Of a DNA stretch of 64,000 nt, positions 1 through 7,360 are shown piece after piece; within the stretch, counting starts at the first letter, position 1, and the number at the start of each line of letters is the position of its first letter. The stretch is taken from the NCBI RefSeq assembly GCF_000568255.1, contig NZ_KK037166.1, positions 9,416,119 to 9,480,118 of the forward strand. Direction: 5' to 3'. The position numbers and the translations under genes are program-made. The stretch is from Kutzneria sp. 744 (lineage in GTDB: Bacteria; Actinomycetota; Actinomycetes; Mycobacteriales; Pseudonocardiaceae). The notes beneath the pieces are model-generated. The model did not search any database. It saw only the letters and a program-made list of their open reading frames with translations, and was not told the DNA's origin.

Positions 1-677
1 CGTACCCGCTCGATGTTGTCGCGGACCAGGCGATGGCCCGCTTCACGTCCACGATCTGTGCCGGCCAGCGGTGCTTGGGGCCGAGCCGGTAGTCGACGGC
101 CACGCAGACCCAGCCGTTGTCGGCCATGTGGGCCAGCAGCGGCAGGTTCTGCTGGCGGCGGTCGCCGCCGGTCCAGGAGCCGCCGTGCACCTGGATCAGC
201 ACGGGCGCGCCGGTGACGCCCGCCTTGCGCCACACGTCCAGCTGCTGGTCGTCCGAGTAGCGGACGCCGTCGGCGACGATGAACTCCTTGCGGCGATATC
301 CCTGCGGTAGCGCCGGAGTCGGGGCCCACACCTCCACCGCACCACGGCCCAGGGCCTCGTCGACCGCGCCCTGGAGGTGCCGCCGGGTGTCGTTCGCGGG
401 CTTCTGGAGCGCCGCCAGGCCGACCGCCGCGCCCAGGGACACGGCCATTGCCGCCACGCCGATCTTGCTGCGATGGGCCTTGAGCGCCGCCGCCACGCCC
501 GTGACCGCGAGCTGTGCCGCCGCGGCCGGCACCGAGGCCTCCGCGCCGACGACGCCGAACCCCATGCCCACCAGGGATAGCGGATACCGCCGCCAGGGCG
601 CCCGCCGCGCGATCACGTTCAACGCCACGCCGCCGACACCCGCTGCGACCGCCAGTGCGGTCCCCGTCCTGCTCACG
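1..677 (-). CDS. alpha/beta hydrolase (esterase/lipase-like), 3' part cut by window edge, one apparent frameshift
   Basis: The minus strand encodes a hydrophobic, glycine/alanine-rich N-terminal part of about 100 residues (probable membrane helices) followed by the start of an esterase domain. The oxyanion-hole motif HGGSW and the following segment VAVDYRLGPKHRWPAQ are typical of the alpha/beta hydrolase-3/BD-FAE group, which hydrolyses carboxylic esters. The catalytic serine, Asp and His lie beyond the left edge. At about position 25 one C seems to be missing: restoring it turns the last residues from AWSATTS into the expected AWVRDNIERV. That suggests an indel error or a recent mutation. 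GTG at 677 is chosen; GTG at 683 is also possible, and neither has a clear Shine-Dalgarno sequence. Family is well supported; the substrate is unknown. Confidence 0.75.
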
Positions 678-753
678 GTCACACAACGAAGCAAACGCGC
701 TTTACCGCTGCTACTGAGGAGTGAAACCGATCACACAACCGCAGTTGCGGATC

Positions 754-759
754 TATTCT
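754..759 (+). promoter_or_regulatory. -10 hexamer of a likely leaderless promoter
   Basis: TATTCT lies 7 bases before the GTG at 767 and there is no Shine-Dalgarno sequence. This is the usual arrangement for a leaderless actinobacterial transcript beginning at the start codon. Confidence 0.5.
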
Positions 760-766
760 GGTCCTT

Positions 767-1096
767 GTGACGCCGCTGCGGCTTGATGAGCTGGTTATCG
801 CCGGCGAGGTCGCCACGCCGGGCACGGTGCGGTGCACCTCAGCGCTGCACGCCCGCGCCTGCCGGCCCCTGAGCATCGACTACGTGACCCGCCGCCGCAC
901 CGAGCGGCACGAGGTCCGCGGCGTCACCCTCTACGAGGCGTTGACGGCCGCCGGCCTGGCCCTGGATCCCGCCCGCAAGATGGACCACCTCCGCCTCGCC
1001 GTGCTGGCCGAGGGGGCCGACGGCTACGGCGTCCTGGTCTCGTACGCCGAGATGCACCCGGAGTTCGGCGACTGCGGCGCCCTGCTCGCGGCCTGA
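767..1096 (+). CDS. small molybdopterin-oxidoreductase-like (sulfite oxidase fold) protein, possibly 3'-truncated
   Basis: A 109-residue protein. It shows the pattern L-x-I-x-G-x-V-x-x-P at the start, a central GVTLYEALTAAG segment, and LRLAVLAEGADGYGVLVSYAE-MHPEFGD near the end. This resembles the small molybdopterin-binding-domain proteins of the sulfite oxidase superfamily, which usually run some 40 residues further through a PxDxxxGR(W/Y)V-type C-terminus. Here the frame stops exactly where a 57-base palindrome starts, so the gene may have lost its tail. No cofactor-binding cysteine of true sulfite oxidases is seen, so catalytic activity is doubtful. Start is GTG with a leaderless-type -10. 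Assignment rests on motif memory, so confidence is moderate. Confidence 0.55.
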   Translation: MTPLRLDELVIAGEVATPGTVRCTSALHARACRPLSIDYVTRRRTERHEVRGVTLYEALTAAGLALDPARKMDHLRLAVLAEGADGYGVLVSYAEMHPEFGDCGALLAA

Positions 1097-1152
1097 TGCA
1101 GGGAAGGACGCCTTACCCGCGTTCAACGAGGGTAAGGCGTCCTTCCCTGCAT
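1096..1152. terminator. perfect 23-bp inverted repeat between convergent genes (bidirectional terminator or dispersed palindrome)
   Basis: Positions 1096-1118 and 1130-1152 are exact reverse complements around an 11-base loop (GCGTTCAACGA). The left arm begins with the last base of the upstream stop codon; the opposing gene ends 12 bases beyond the right arm. There is no T-tract. It probably acts as a shared terminator, and its size and perfection also fit a mobile intergenic palindrome. Confidence 0.8.
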
Positions 1153-1163
1153 GGGGGGAGAGG

Positions 1164-2552
1164 TCAGGAGGCCGTCAGGGCGGTGTCGTCGAGGACGAAG
1201 GTGGTCTGCTTCTCGTAGTCCTCGGCGCCGGTGAACTTGATCGTCACGGACTGGCCGGCGTAGGCCGACAGGTCCACGGAGTGCTGCTGGTAGCCGCTCG
1301 CCGCGTCGAGGTTGGAGTACGTGGCGACGGTGCTGGAGCCGACCGCCACGCTGAAGGTGTCGTACTTGCTGCTGGTGGTCGTCTCGGCGGTGGCGACGTG
1401 CAGCCAGAAGCTCAGGCTGGCGGAGCAGCCGGCGGGGATGGAGACGGTCTGGCTCTCCGTGTTGGTGGTCGCCACGCCCTTGCCGTCGAACGCGGCGTCG
1501 CTGGTGCCGGCGTGCGGCGTCTGACCCGTGCCGATGGTGGCGTTGCCGCTCCACGACGTGGTGCCGCTCTCGAAGCCGGCGTTGGCCAGTTCCTGCCCGG
1601 GCGAGGCGCAGGTGCCGCCGCCCGGGGGAGTGGTGGAACCACTGCCGGCCAGCCACGCGGTCGCGTTCAGGGCCAGGGCGGCGTTGTTGGCCGTGGAGTC
1701 GGACCAGCCGTTGTACAGGGTCTTGCCCGACTCGCCGGTGCCGTCGTCGATGGGGGAGCTGTCGTTCCAGATCGCCACCCGGCCCTGGCCGAACGTGCTG
1801 GTGACGAAGGTGGCGTTGGCGTTGCCCGGCGAGGAGGTGCTCAGGTACAGCAGGCCCTTCACGTTCGGGTTGTCGGCCGGCTTGAGCGTGAACGTGGTGC
1901 CGTTGGCGATCAGGCTGTGCTTCACCGCGCCGAAGGAGCCGTTGAGCACCGGGTTGGAGGAGTCGCTGATGGCCACCGGGTGGTCGGTGCTGATGTTCTT
2001 CAGGTCGACCGAGAAGCCGAACGGGTCGGTGTTGTCGACGCCGTTGCTGGTCATGATGTCGTTGATGATCTTCGGCGAGTCCCAGCCGTCGTTGTTGCGG
2101 TCGCTGCCGGTATGGTCGGAGATCAGGAACAGCCCGCCACCGTTCTGCACGAAGGTCAGCAGCGCCTTCTTCTCCGCTGCGGACAGCTGGATGTTGGGCT
2201 CGGGCAGCACGAACTCGTCGAAGTTCTTCAGGTCCAGCGCGCCCGAGCCGCCGTAGGTGATCGTGTTGCCGGCCGGCAGGGTGTCCAATGTGTACTGACC
2301 GGTCTTCTGCAGCGCGACGCCCCACGAGGACAGCGCCCCGGTCCAGTCCTTGTCGCTATTGGGCGTTGAGTTCTGCTTGAGCGGATCGGGCTGGCTGGTG
2401 CTGATGATCCAGTCCGCGTTGCCGGCGGTTTCGGCCTTGGTGGCGTCGAAAAGGACACGATGCGTGGTGGCAGCGTGGGCACTGGCGGCCAGTCCGGGTA
2501 GGACGGCCGCGGTCAGCGCGGCGACGAGCGCCGCGCCGGTGATGGGGCGCAT
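1164..2552 (-). CDS. secreted protein with amidotransferase/ThuA-like domain and C-terminal beta-sandwich
   Basis: 462 residues from the ATG at 2552, chosen because GGAGGT lies 8 bases upstream and a clear signal peptide follows (MRPITGAA...ALVAAL...LPGLAASAHAA). An open frame extends 29 codons further upstream but lacks these features. The mature N-terminal domain (about 30-290) includes GGGLFLISDHTGSDRNN and FGQGRVAIWNDSS segments, typical of exported Streptomyces-type proteins annotated as hydrolases with a class I amidotransferase-like or DUF4350-like fold. After a Gly/Pro linker comes about 135 residues beginning CASPGQELANAGFESG and ending FTGAEDYEKQTTFVLDD, a galactose-binding or CBM-like beta-sandwich. 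Likely an extracellular polysaccharide-related protein; substrate unknown. Confidence 0.75.
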   Translation of the reverse strand: MRPITGAALVAALTAAVLPGLAASAHAATTHRVLFDATKAETAGNADWIISTSQPDPLKQNSTPNSDKDWTGALSSWGVALQKTGQYTLDTLPAGNTITYGGSGALDLKNFDEFVLPEPNIQLSAAEKKALLTFVQNGGGLFLISDHTGSDRNNDGWDSPKIINDIMTSNGVDNTDPFGFSVDLKNISTDHPVAISDSSNPVLNGSFGAVKHSLIANGTTFTLKPADNPNVKGLLYLSTSSPGNANATFVTSTFGQGRVAIWNDSSPIDDGTGESGKTLYNGWSDSTANNAALALNATAWLAGSGSTTPPGGGTCASPGQELANAGFESGTTSWSGNATIGTGQTPHAGTSDAAFDGKGVATTNTESQTVSIPAGCSASLSFWLHVATAETTTSSKYDTFSVAVGSSTVATYSNLDAASGYQQHSVDLSAYAGQSVTIKFTGAEDYEKQTTFVLDDTALTAS

Positions 2553-2659
2553 GGGTGCGTACCTCCGGTGCAGGGGAAGGTGAACTCGCCGCACGAGGAT
2601 CTCCCGCCCACGCAGCGGGAGCAATGATTCAATCTTCACTTCACGCAGACGTCATCCAT

Positions 2660-2665
2660 TAGCCT
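2660..2665 (+). promoter_or_regulatory. -10 hexamer of a likely leaderless promoter
   Basis: TAGCCT lies 6 bases before the GTG at 2672, and no ribosome binding site is present. Confidence 0.45.
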
Positions 2666-2671
2666 CCGGGT

Positions 2672-3328
2672 GTGGACGCGGTGGTATTTGATCTGGACGG
2701 CGTGCTGGTCGACTCCGAGCGGACCTGGGACGAGGTGCGGCGGGCGGTCACGGCCGAGCACGGCGGCACCTGGGACGGCGAGAACACGACCCGGGCGCTG
2801 ATGGGCATGAGCACGCCGGAGTGGGCGGAGTATCTGGCTACTGCACGTGGAGTGCGGCTGACCCCCGACAAGATCGCCCAACTGGTGGTCGACGGCATGG
2901 TCGCCCGCTACGCCGAGGGCCCGCCCCTGCTGCCCGGCGCCGTCGAGGCCGTGCGGGCCGCGGCCGCCCGCTGCCCGGTCGCCATCGCCAGCTCCTCGCC
3001 GCCCGCGTTGATCAACGAAGTGGTCCGGTCGACCGGTCTGGGCGACGTCGTGAAGGTCGCGCTGTCCAGCGAGCTGACCGGGGCCGGCAAGCCCGCGCCC
3101 GACGTGTACCTGGCCGCTGCCAAGGCTTTGGGCGTCGACCCGACGAAGTCCGTGGCGGTCGAGGACTCCACCAACGGCATCAAGGCGGCGTTGAACGCCG
3201 GCATGATCGTGGTGGCCGTGCCCAACGAGCACTTCCCGCCCGACCCGCAGGTCGTGGCCCGCGCGGCGAAGGTGATCTCCGGGGTCGGTGAGCTGCCGAT
3301 GATCCTTGATCTTTTGTCAGCGGGGTGA
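2672..3328 (+). CDS. HAD-superfamily hydrolase, beta-phosphoglucomutase-like
   Basis: 218 residues, a normal size for subfamily IA HAD phosphatases or mutases. Motif I is FDLDGVLVDSE near residue 6 (nucleophile first Asp, acid/base second Asp). Motif II is IASSS near 110, the motif III lysine lies in GAGKPAPDVY, and motif IV is VEDSTNG. The cap after motif I is helical. Such enzymes act on small sugar phosphates or related metabolites in the cytoplasm. Start GTG 2672 fits the leaderless promoter. The next gene begins about 55 bases on. The substrate cannot be told from sequence. Confidence 0.88.
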   Translation: MDAVVFDLDGVLVDSERTWDEVRRAVTAEHGGTWDGENTTRALMGMSTPEWAEYLATARGVRLTPDKIAQLVVDGMVARYAEGPPLLPGAVEAVRAAAARCPVAIASSSPPALINEVVRSTGLGDVVKVALSSELTGAGKPAPDVYLAAAKALGVDPTKSVAVEDSTNGIKAALNAGMIVVAVPNEHFPPDPQVVARAAKVISGVGELPMILDLLSAG

Positions 3329-3371
3329 CAATCCCGCTGTCGGCCGATCCCGCGCCGTGACGGAAAGGCCC

Positions 3372-3377
3372 TATCCT
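3372..3377 (+). promoter_or_regulatory. -10 hexamer of a likely leaderless promoter
   Basis: TATCCT is followed after 6 bases by an in-frame TTG at 3384. This spacing is the main argument for that start. Confidence 0.45.
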
Positions 3378-3383
3378 GGCCGC

Positions 3384-4103
3384 TTGCGGAAATTGACCCT
3401 GCGTGAACGAGCGATCATGGAGCTCGACCGGGTCGTCGCGTGGCTGGAGACCGGCGCGGTCGACTCCGTCCGCGTGCTCGGCTCCGACGACGAGCGTGAC
3501 TGGATGCTGCGCATGTGCGCCGCCCTGGTCGCGCTCCTCGACGACCACGTGGTCGACGAGAACGGCCGCTGCACCCGCTGCCGCGAGCCGGGTTCCAAGC
3601 TGCGCCGGGGACGACGCGCCACCTCGTGCGCCGTGCTCGACCACGTCATCGCCGCCTTCGGCGACTCCGTCGAAGCCGTCTGGACCCGGGTCCTGACCAC
3701 GCTGGGCTCCGACATGACCGAGGACGAGGTGCGCCACTGGCTGGCCGCCCCGCCCATCCCCGAGGAGCCCAAGCTCGCCCTGTTCAACGTCGACGTCATC
3801 GGCGGCTACGGCTTCGGCGCCGCCGACTTCGATCTCGAGCAGGTCAAGTCCCTGCCCGAGACCCCCGACGAGAGCACCGACCCCATCTCCGGCTGGTTCC
3901 GCCGGCCCTACATCTACGCCGACGACCCCACCGAGCCCGGCACCGCCCTGCGCGCCGTCAACTCCTACCGGCAGCAGGCCAAGGTGTGGCGCACCCCCGA
4001 GGAGCTGGCCCGGGAGATGGACACCGCCGTCCTGCCCCGCCTGGAGTTCGCCGACACCGTGCCCATGTACCTGCCCTCGTTCGGGCCCACCGTCCGGGCC
4101 TGA
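3384..4103 (+). CDS. conserved hypothetical protein
   Basis: About 239 residues from TTG 3384; ATG at 3417 and GTG at 3357 are alternatives. I do not recognise a family. Visible are an acidic helical N-terminal half with a CxxC pair in ENGRCTRCREPGSK, a central hydrophobic stretch, and a C-terminal part rich in Pro and aromatic residues (PISGWFRRPYIYADDP). The CxxC alone is too little to claim zinc binding. No signal peptide or membrane helix is seen, so the product is probably cytoplasmic. Strong third-position GC over the whole frame supports it as a real gene. It stands alone between a HAD gene and a GNAT gene on the same strand. Confidence 0.7.
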   Translation: MRKLTLRERAIMELDRVVAWLETGAVDSVRVLGSDDERDWMLRMCAALVALLDDHVVDENGRCTRCREPGSKLRRGRRATSCAVLDHVIAAFGDSVEAVWTRVLTTLGSDMTEDEVRHWLAAPPIPEEPKLALFNVDVIGGYGFGAADFDLEQVKSLPETPDESTDPISGWFRRPYIYADDPTEPGTALRAVNSYRQQAKVWRTPEELAREMDTAVLPRLEFADTVPMYLPSFGPTVRA

Positions 4104-4170
4104 CCGGCTCTGTGATCTCGCCCGCTCGCGCGTGGACACGCGTCCTGGCGGTTGTCCAGACTCCCCGGTC

Positions 4171-4623
4171 ATGCCTCTCCGACTGGAAACCGTGACCCCG
4201 GACAACGTTTCGGCCGCCTGCGCGCTGAAGATCGAGCCGTGGCAGGAGAAGTTCGTCGCGCCCGTGGCGGAGTCCCTGGCCGAGGCCTACACCCAGCCCG
4301 CCGCGGCCTGGCCCCGCCTGGTCTACGACGACGACCGGCTCGTCGCCTTCCTCATGGGCTGCTTCGACCCCGCTGCCCCGTTCGACTTCTTCCGCTGCGG
4401 CATCTGGCGGCTCAACGTGGCCGCCGGTCACCAGCGCAGCGGGTACGGGCGGTTCGCCGTCGAGCAGTTCTGCGCCGAGGCCCGGCGCCGCGGGCAGAAC
4501 CGGATCACCGTGCTCTGGGTGCCCGACCCGGACGGACCCGAGCAGTTCTACCTGGGACTGGGCTTCACGCCCACCGGCCAGACCTTCCACGGCGAGACCG
4601 TCGCCGAGCGCTTCCTCGACTGA
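4171..4623 (+). CDS. GNAT-family N-acetyltransferase
   Basis: 150 residues from ATG 4171 (MPLRLETVTP). Motif A of the GNAT fold is visible as RLNVAAGHQRSGYGRFAVE, the Q/RxxGxG/A acetyl-CoA pyrophosphate loop. The C-terminal FYLGLGFTPTGQTFHGE is the usual beta-strand/loop ending of the fold. The N-terminal part (VSAACALKIEPWQEKFVAPVAES) resembles spermidine acetyltransferase-like members. It would transfer an acetyl group from acetyl-CoA to an amine; the acceptor is unknown. An upstream in-frame GTG/ATG would add 13 residues that look non-conserved. Confidence 0.85.
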   Translation: MPLRLETVTPDNVSAACALKIEPWQEKFVAPVAESLAEAYTQPAAAWPRLVYDDDRLVAFLMGCFDPAAPFDFFRCGIWRLNVAAGHQRSGYGRFAVEQFCAEARRRGQNRITVLWVPDPDGPEQFYLGLGFTPTGQTFHGETVAERFLD

Positions 4624-4871
4624 CGCCGGCGCGGCTGGGAGCGGCTGATGTCTCAAGGGTCAATGGGAGGTATGTCTTAGGCAGTCCGCCGCGCCCTTAG
4701 TAACTTAAAGCTGTCATTTTTCTACCCCTTCCCAAGGGTATCGCTCATTGTGTCGTCCTGCCAGCGGCGCGCGACTCCTAGCTTTAATTCCGTCTTTCTA
4801 GCAGGTTATCAGCGTAAGCACTGACGTTGCTTTATCTCTATCGCCAGTACCCCAAGTGTGCGACACCGTCG
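4624..4871. other. low-GC intergenic island, no gene seen
   Basis: This 248-base gap between two convergent genes is close to half A+T, with runs such as TAACTTAAAGC and TTTAATTCC, in sharp contrast to its flanks. No open frame with a ribosome binding site, tRNA-like fold or long inverted repeat was found. Confidence 0.5.
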
Positions 4872-5159
4872 TCAGGAGGAGACAGGAAACCGGCCGAAGC
4901 CGCCCTTGCGTTGACGGCGGTCGCCCCAGCCGGGGCCGTTGTGGTGGCCGCCGCCGTAGCCGGGGCCGGGGGCGTAGTGCTGCTGGGGCGGCTGGTTGGC
5001 GTACCGCTGCTGGTTGTTGGACCACTGGGCCTCGGCGCGGGTGAGGGCCTCAAGCTCGCCGTGGTCAAGGAAGATGCCGCGGCAGGTGTCGCACTGCTCG
5101 ACATGCACGCCGTTGCGCTCGTAGCTGCGCATGGAGCCGGGGCACTTGGGGCAGTTCAT
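4872..5159 (-). CDS. TFIIB-type zinc-ribbon protein with Gly/Pro/Gln-rich tail
   Basis: 95 residues. The first 45 form a zf-TFIIB domain: CPKC near residue 3 and CDTCRGIF near 23 supply four metal-binding cysteines, followed by LDHGELEALT, the usual ending of the domain. The remainder is a low-complexity Asn/Gln/Gly/Pro stretch (YANQPPQQHYAPGPGYGGGHH) with a basic C-terminus. Family members are small zinc-binding proteins of unknown role. The ATG at 5159 overlaps the stop of the upstream phosphotransferase gene (ATGA), with GAGGAGA upstream, so the two are probably co-transcribed and translationally coupled. Confidence 0.85.
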   Translation of the reverse strand: MNCPKCPGSMRSYERNGVHVEQCDTCRGIFLDHGELEALTRAEAQWSNNQQRYANQPPQQHYAPGPGYGGGHHNGPGWGDRRQRKGGFGRFPVSS

Positions 5160-5930
5160 CTGGTCTCCTCGGTTTCGGTCATTCGGCGGCACGCGGCGAG
5201 CAGGGCCCGGTCCACGTCGTCGAGGGGGCGGTCGGCGAGCAACGCGCAAGCGGCGGTGTAGACGACGAAGGCGCGGGCGATGGGTTCGAGAACGGGCCAG
5301 GGATCGCCGGACAGGGCGATGGCGGGGCCGTGACCGGCGCGGTAGCCGGCGAGGAAGCGCTGCCAGCCGTGCTCGGGCAGGGCCCCGATGGCGTAGCCGG
5401 CGGCGATGCGGCCGAGGTCCCAGGCGGGATCCCCGAGCCCGAGATCGTCGACGTCGATCAGCAGCCACCGGCCCCGGTAGCGGACGAGCTGCCCGAGGTG
5501 CCAGTCGCCGTGCACGAGGTGGTAGCCGGGCTCCAACGGCCGGACGGTGTCCCACGCGGCGAGAACCGGTGCGGCGGAAGGGTTTCCGCGTAATCGGGCG
5601 ATGGCCCCGGACAGCCGGGCGGGGGTGCCGGCGGCGGGGATGTGGCCGAGGCGGGACGGGTCGACGCGGTGCAGGCGGGCCAGTTTTGCCGCCGGCCTCG
5701 GCCCACGGCGCGGCGGCCTCGTCGTCGGCGACGGGAGCGCCGAGCGGCCACACGCTGACCCACCGGTCGCCGACCGGGATGGGTCGGCAGTCCTTGGGAG
5801 GCAACAGAATGCCGGCCAGGGCCGGATGCGCGGCGAGGCGCATCCGGTCGGCCAGGGCACGGCCGTCGGCGCCGTCGTGGTGGGCCTTGACGGCCTCGTC
5901 GACCGCGCTGACGACCACTCCGGAACCCAT
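5156..5930 (-). pseudogene. aminoglycoside/choline phosphotransferase-family (APH) gene, frame broken by one inserted base
   Basis: Two overlapping frames together make one APH-type kinase of about 257 residues. The first frame, from ATG 5930 with GGAGGAGG upstream, gives the N-lobe (KAHHDGADGRALADRMRLAA, VSVWPLGAPVADDEAA). At the TTTT run 5684-5687 the coding frame shifts; deleting one T there joins it to the C-lobe. That lobe holds the catalytic loop HGDWHLGQL and the magnesium-binding IDVDDLGLGDPAWDLGR. Members phosphorylate small-molecule hydroxyls and are not necessarily resistance enzymes. The stop overlaps the zinc-ribbon start. A change in a four-base homopolymer may be a consensus error, so the gene may be intact in the organism. 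Confidence 0.75.
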
Positions 5931-6002
5931 TCCCGCCACCTCCTCCGTTCACCAACACCAGGTAAACGGTCTGCAATGGAGGGAAGGTTCCCGGAGAACC
6001 TG

Positions 6003-6782
6003 TCAATGGCCTGAGAAAGTGGCCTTGCCGGGACCGTCGGTCAGGAACGAGCGCACGGCCCCGCGCAGGTCCTCGGTGTCGAACAGCTCGGCGGCGATGG
6101 CGGTGACGTGCTCGTTCGCCTCGGGAACGCCGCCGTGCTCGAAGTGTCGCAACACCTGCTTGGTCGCCGCGTGGGCCTTGGTCGGCCCGGCCGCGAGCCG
6201 CCGGGCGTAGGCCAGCGCGGCGTCGTCGAATCCGTCATCCGGCAGCACCCGGTTGACGACGTTCCACCGCTCCAGCGTCGCCGCGTCGTAGCGGTCGCCG
6301 GTCATCACGAACTCCTTGGCCCGCCCGACCCCGGCCCGCGCGGCCAGCCGCTGCGTGCCGCCCATGGTCGGCGTCAGCCCGATGACGTTCTCCACCAAGC
6401 CGAACTTGGCCCGCTCGGCCGCCAGCAGCACATCGCAGGCCACGGCGATCTCGAACGCCCAGGTCAGACACAGAGCGTGCGCGGCGAACACAGTCGGGAA
6501 CGGCAGCGCCGCGATCCGGTCGGGGATCGTCAGCATCTCGTCGAACGCCTCCTTGGCCGCGGCGGCCGAGGGTTGTGCGTCGAAAAGGGCAACGTCGACG
6601 CCGCCGGTCACCACCCGCCCGACGGCCCTGATCAACAGCGCCCGCGGCCGCATGGCCTCGATCTGCCCGATGGCGTCGAGGAGTTCGGCCTGCATGTCAG
6701 CGGTGTAGAGGTTCAGCGGCGGCGCGTCGACGGTCAGCACGGCCAGGCCGGCGTCCTCCCGGTCCAGTCGCAGCAGATCCAC
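6003..6782 (-). CDS. enoyl-CoA hydratase/isomerase-family protein
   Basis: 259 residues, the normal crotonase length. The fold is clear from LAVLTVDAPPLNLYTADMQAELLDAI at the N-terminus, the oxyanion-hole region VFAAHALCLTWAFEIAVACD, and the second motif FGLVENVIGLTPTMGGTQRLAARAG. In the first motif the usual G-x-x-x-G-G-G is replaced by ALCLTWAFE, so the CoA-binding loop is unusual; one typical glutamate is retained in LVENVIGL. Hydratase activity is plausible but not certain. GTG at 6782 has GGGAG upstream. It stands alone, divergent from the small unknown gene to its right. Confidence 0.85.
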   Translation of the reverse strand: MDLLRLDREDAGLAVLTVDAPPLNLYTADMQAELLDAIGQIEAMRPRALLIRAVGRVVTGGVDVALFDAQPSAAAAKEAFDEMLTIPDRIAALPFPTVFAAHALCLTWAFEIAVACDVLLAAERAKFGLVENVIGLTPTMGGTQRLAARAGVGRAKEFVMTGDRYDAATLERWNVVNRVLPDDGFDDAALAYARRLAAGPTKAHAATKQVLRHFEHGGVPEANEHVTAIAAELFDTEDLRGAVRSFLTDGPGKATFSGH

Positions 6783-6842
6783 GGCGCACTCCCATCACAA
6801 GTGATCTTTGCTTTCCCACCCTCTCACGCCCATGATGTCGAG

Positions 6843-7202
6843 GTGTCGGAGTTAGCGTCGTGGAACGGCGAACAACCGCAGGTGAAACTGCTCGATCCCG
6901 TGCTGTTCGCACAGCTGGGCTCGGGCGGCGGCCAGTACACGGAGCTGCTGATGGCCGAGTGGGGCCGGCCGGAGCAGGTCATCGAGCGCGGCGAGGTGCC
7001 GCACGGACTGCTGCACTACATCCAGTTCGAGGAGCGGCCGGACCGCCCGGCCTGGACAACACATCTGATCTTCGGCGGCGCGACCGAGCCCCAGGTGCGC
7101 GAGTTCCTGGTGACGATCGGCCTGGGCTCGGTGGAGATCCACACGGTCTACGGCGCCACGGAGCCCATCTACGAAGCCCCCGAAGAGGTGGACGAGCTCT
7201 GA
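6843..7202 (+). CDS. conserved hypothetical protein
   Basis: 119 residues from GTG 6843; the frame is open further upstream only as an overlap with the opposite gene. No family recognised. The sequence is an acidic alpha/beta protein without signal or membrane segments, with motifs LLDPVLFAQLGSGGGQYTE and LGSVEIHTVYGATEPIYEAPEEVDEL. Codon use matches the neighbours. It is convergent with the Hsp70 gene; the palindromic terminator-like repeat lies between them. Confidence 0.65.
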   Translation: MSELASWNGEQPQVKLLDPVLFAQLGSGGGQYTELLMAEWGRPEQVIERGEVPHGLLHYIQFEERPDRPAWTTHLIFGGATEPQVREFLVTIGLGSVEIHTVYGATEPIYEAPEEVDEL

Positions 7203-7248
7203 CCTCGCCCACCCCACCACCCAACCCACCCACCCCACCTCGTTTTCC

Positions 7249-7305
7249 CGCCACATGTGGTCCACATGTGGCGCCCAGTGCGGACTGTGGCGCACATGTG
7301 GCGTT
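7249..7305. terminator. CACATGTGG palindrome cluster between convergent genes
   Basis: 7249-7260 and 7262-7273 form a perfect 12-bp inverted repeat around a single base (CGCCACATGTGG/T/CCACATGTGGCG), and another CGCACATGTGGCG follows at about 7290. The same core recurs at 46877-46930. Its place between two converging 3' ends suggests a bidirectional terminator or protein-binding repeat. Confidence 0.5.
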
Positions 7306-7360
7306 TGCGGGGGTGGAGAGCGGGTGGGTGTGGACGGTGAGCGGGTGTGGAGCGTGAGCG

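Noticed and set aside
4624-4871. Possible small RNA or tRNA in the AT-rich gap
   Set aside because: No cloverleaf, no promoter-terminator pair and no strong hairpin could be made out.
5156-5930. Reading the phosphotransferase as an antibiotic-resistance gene
   Set aside because: Only the general APH kinase motifs are present; no specific resistance subgroup can be recognised, and the frame is shifted.
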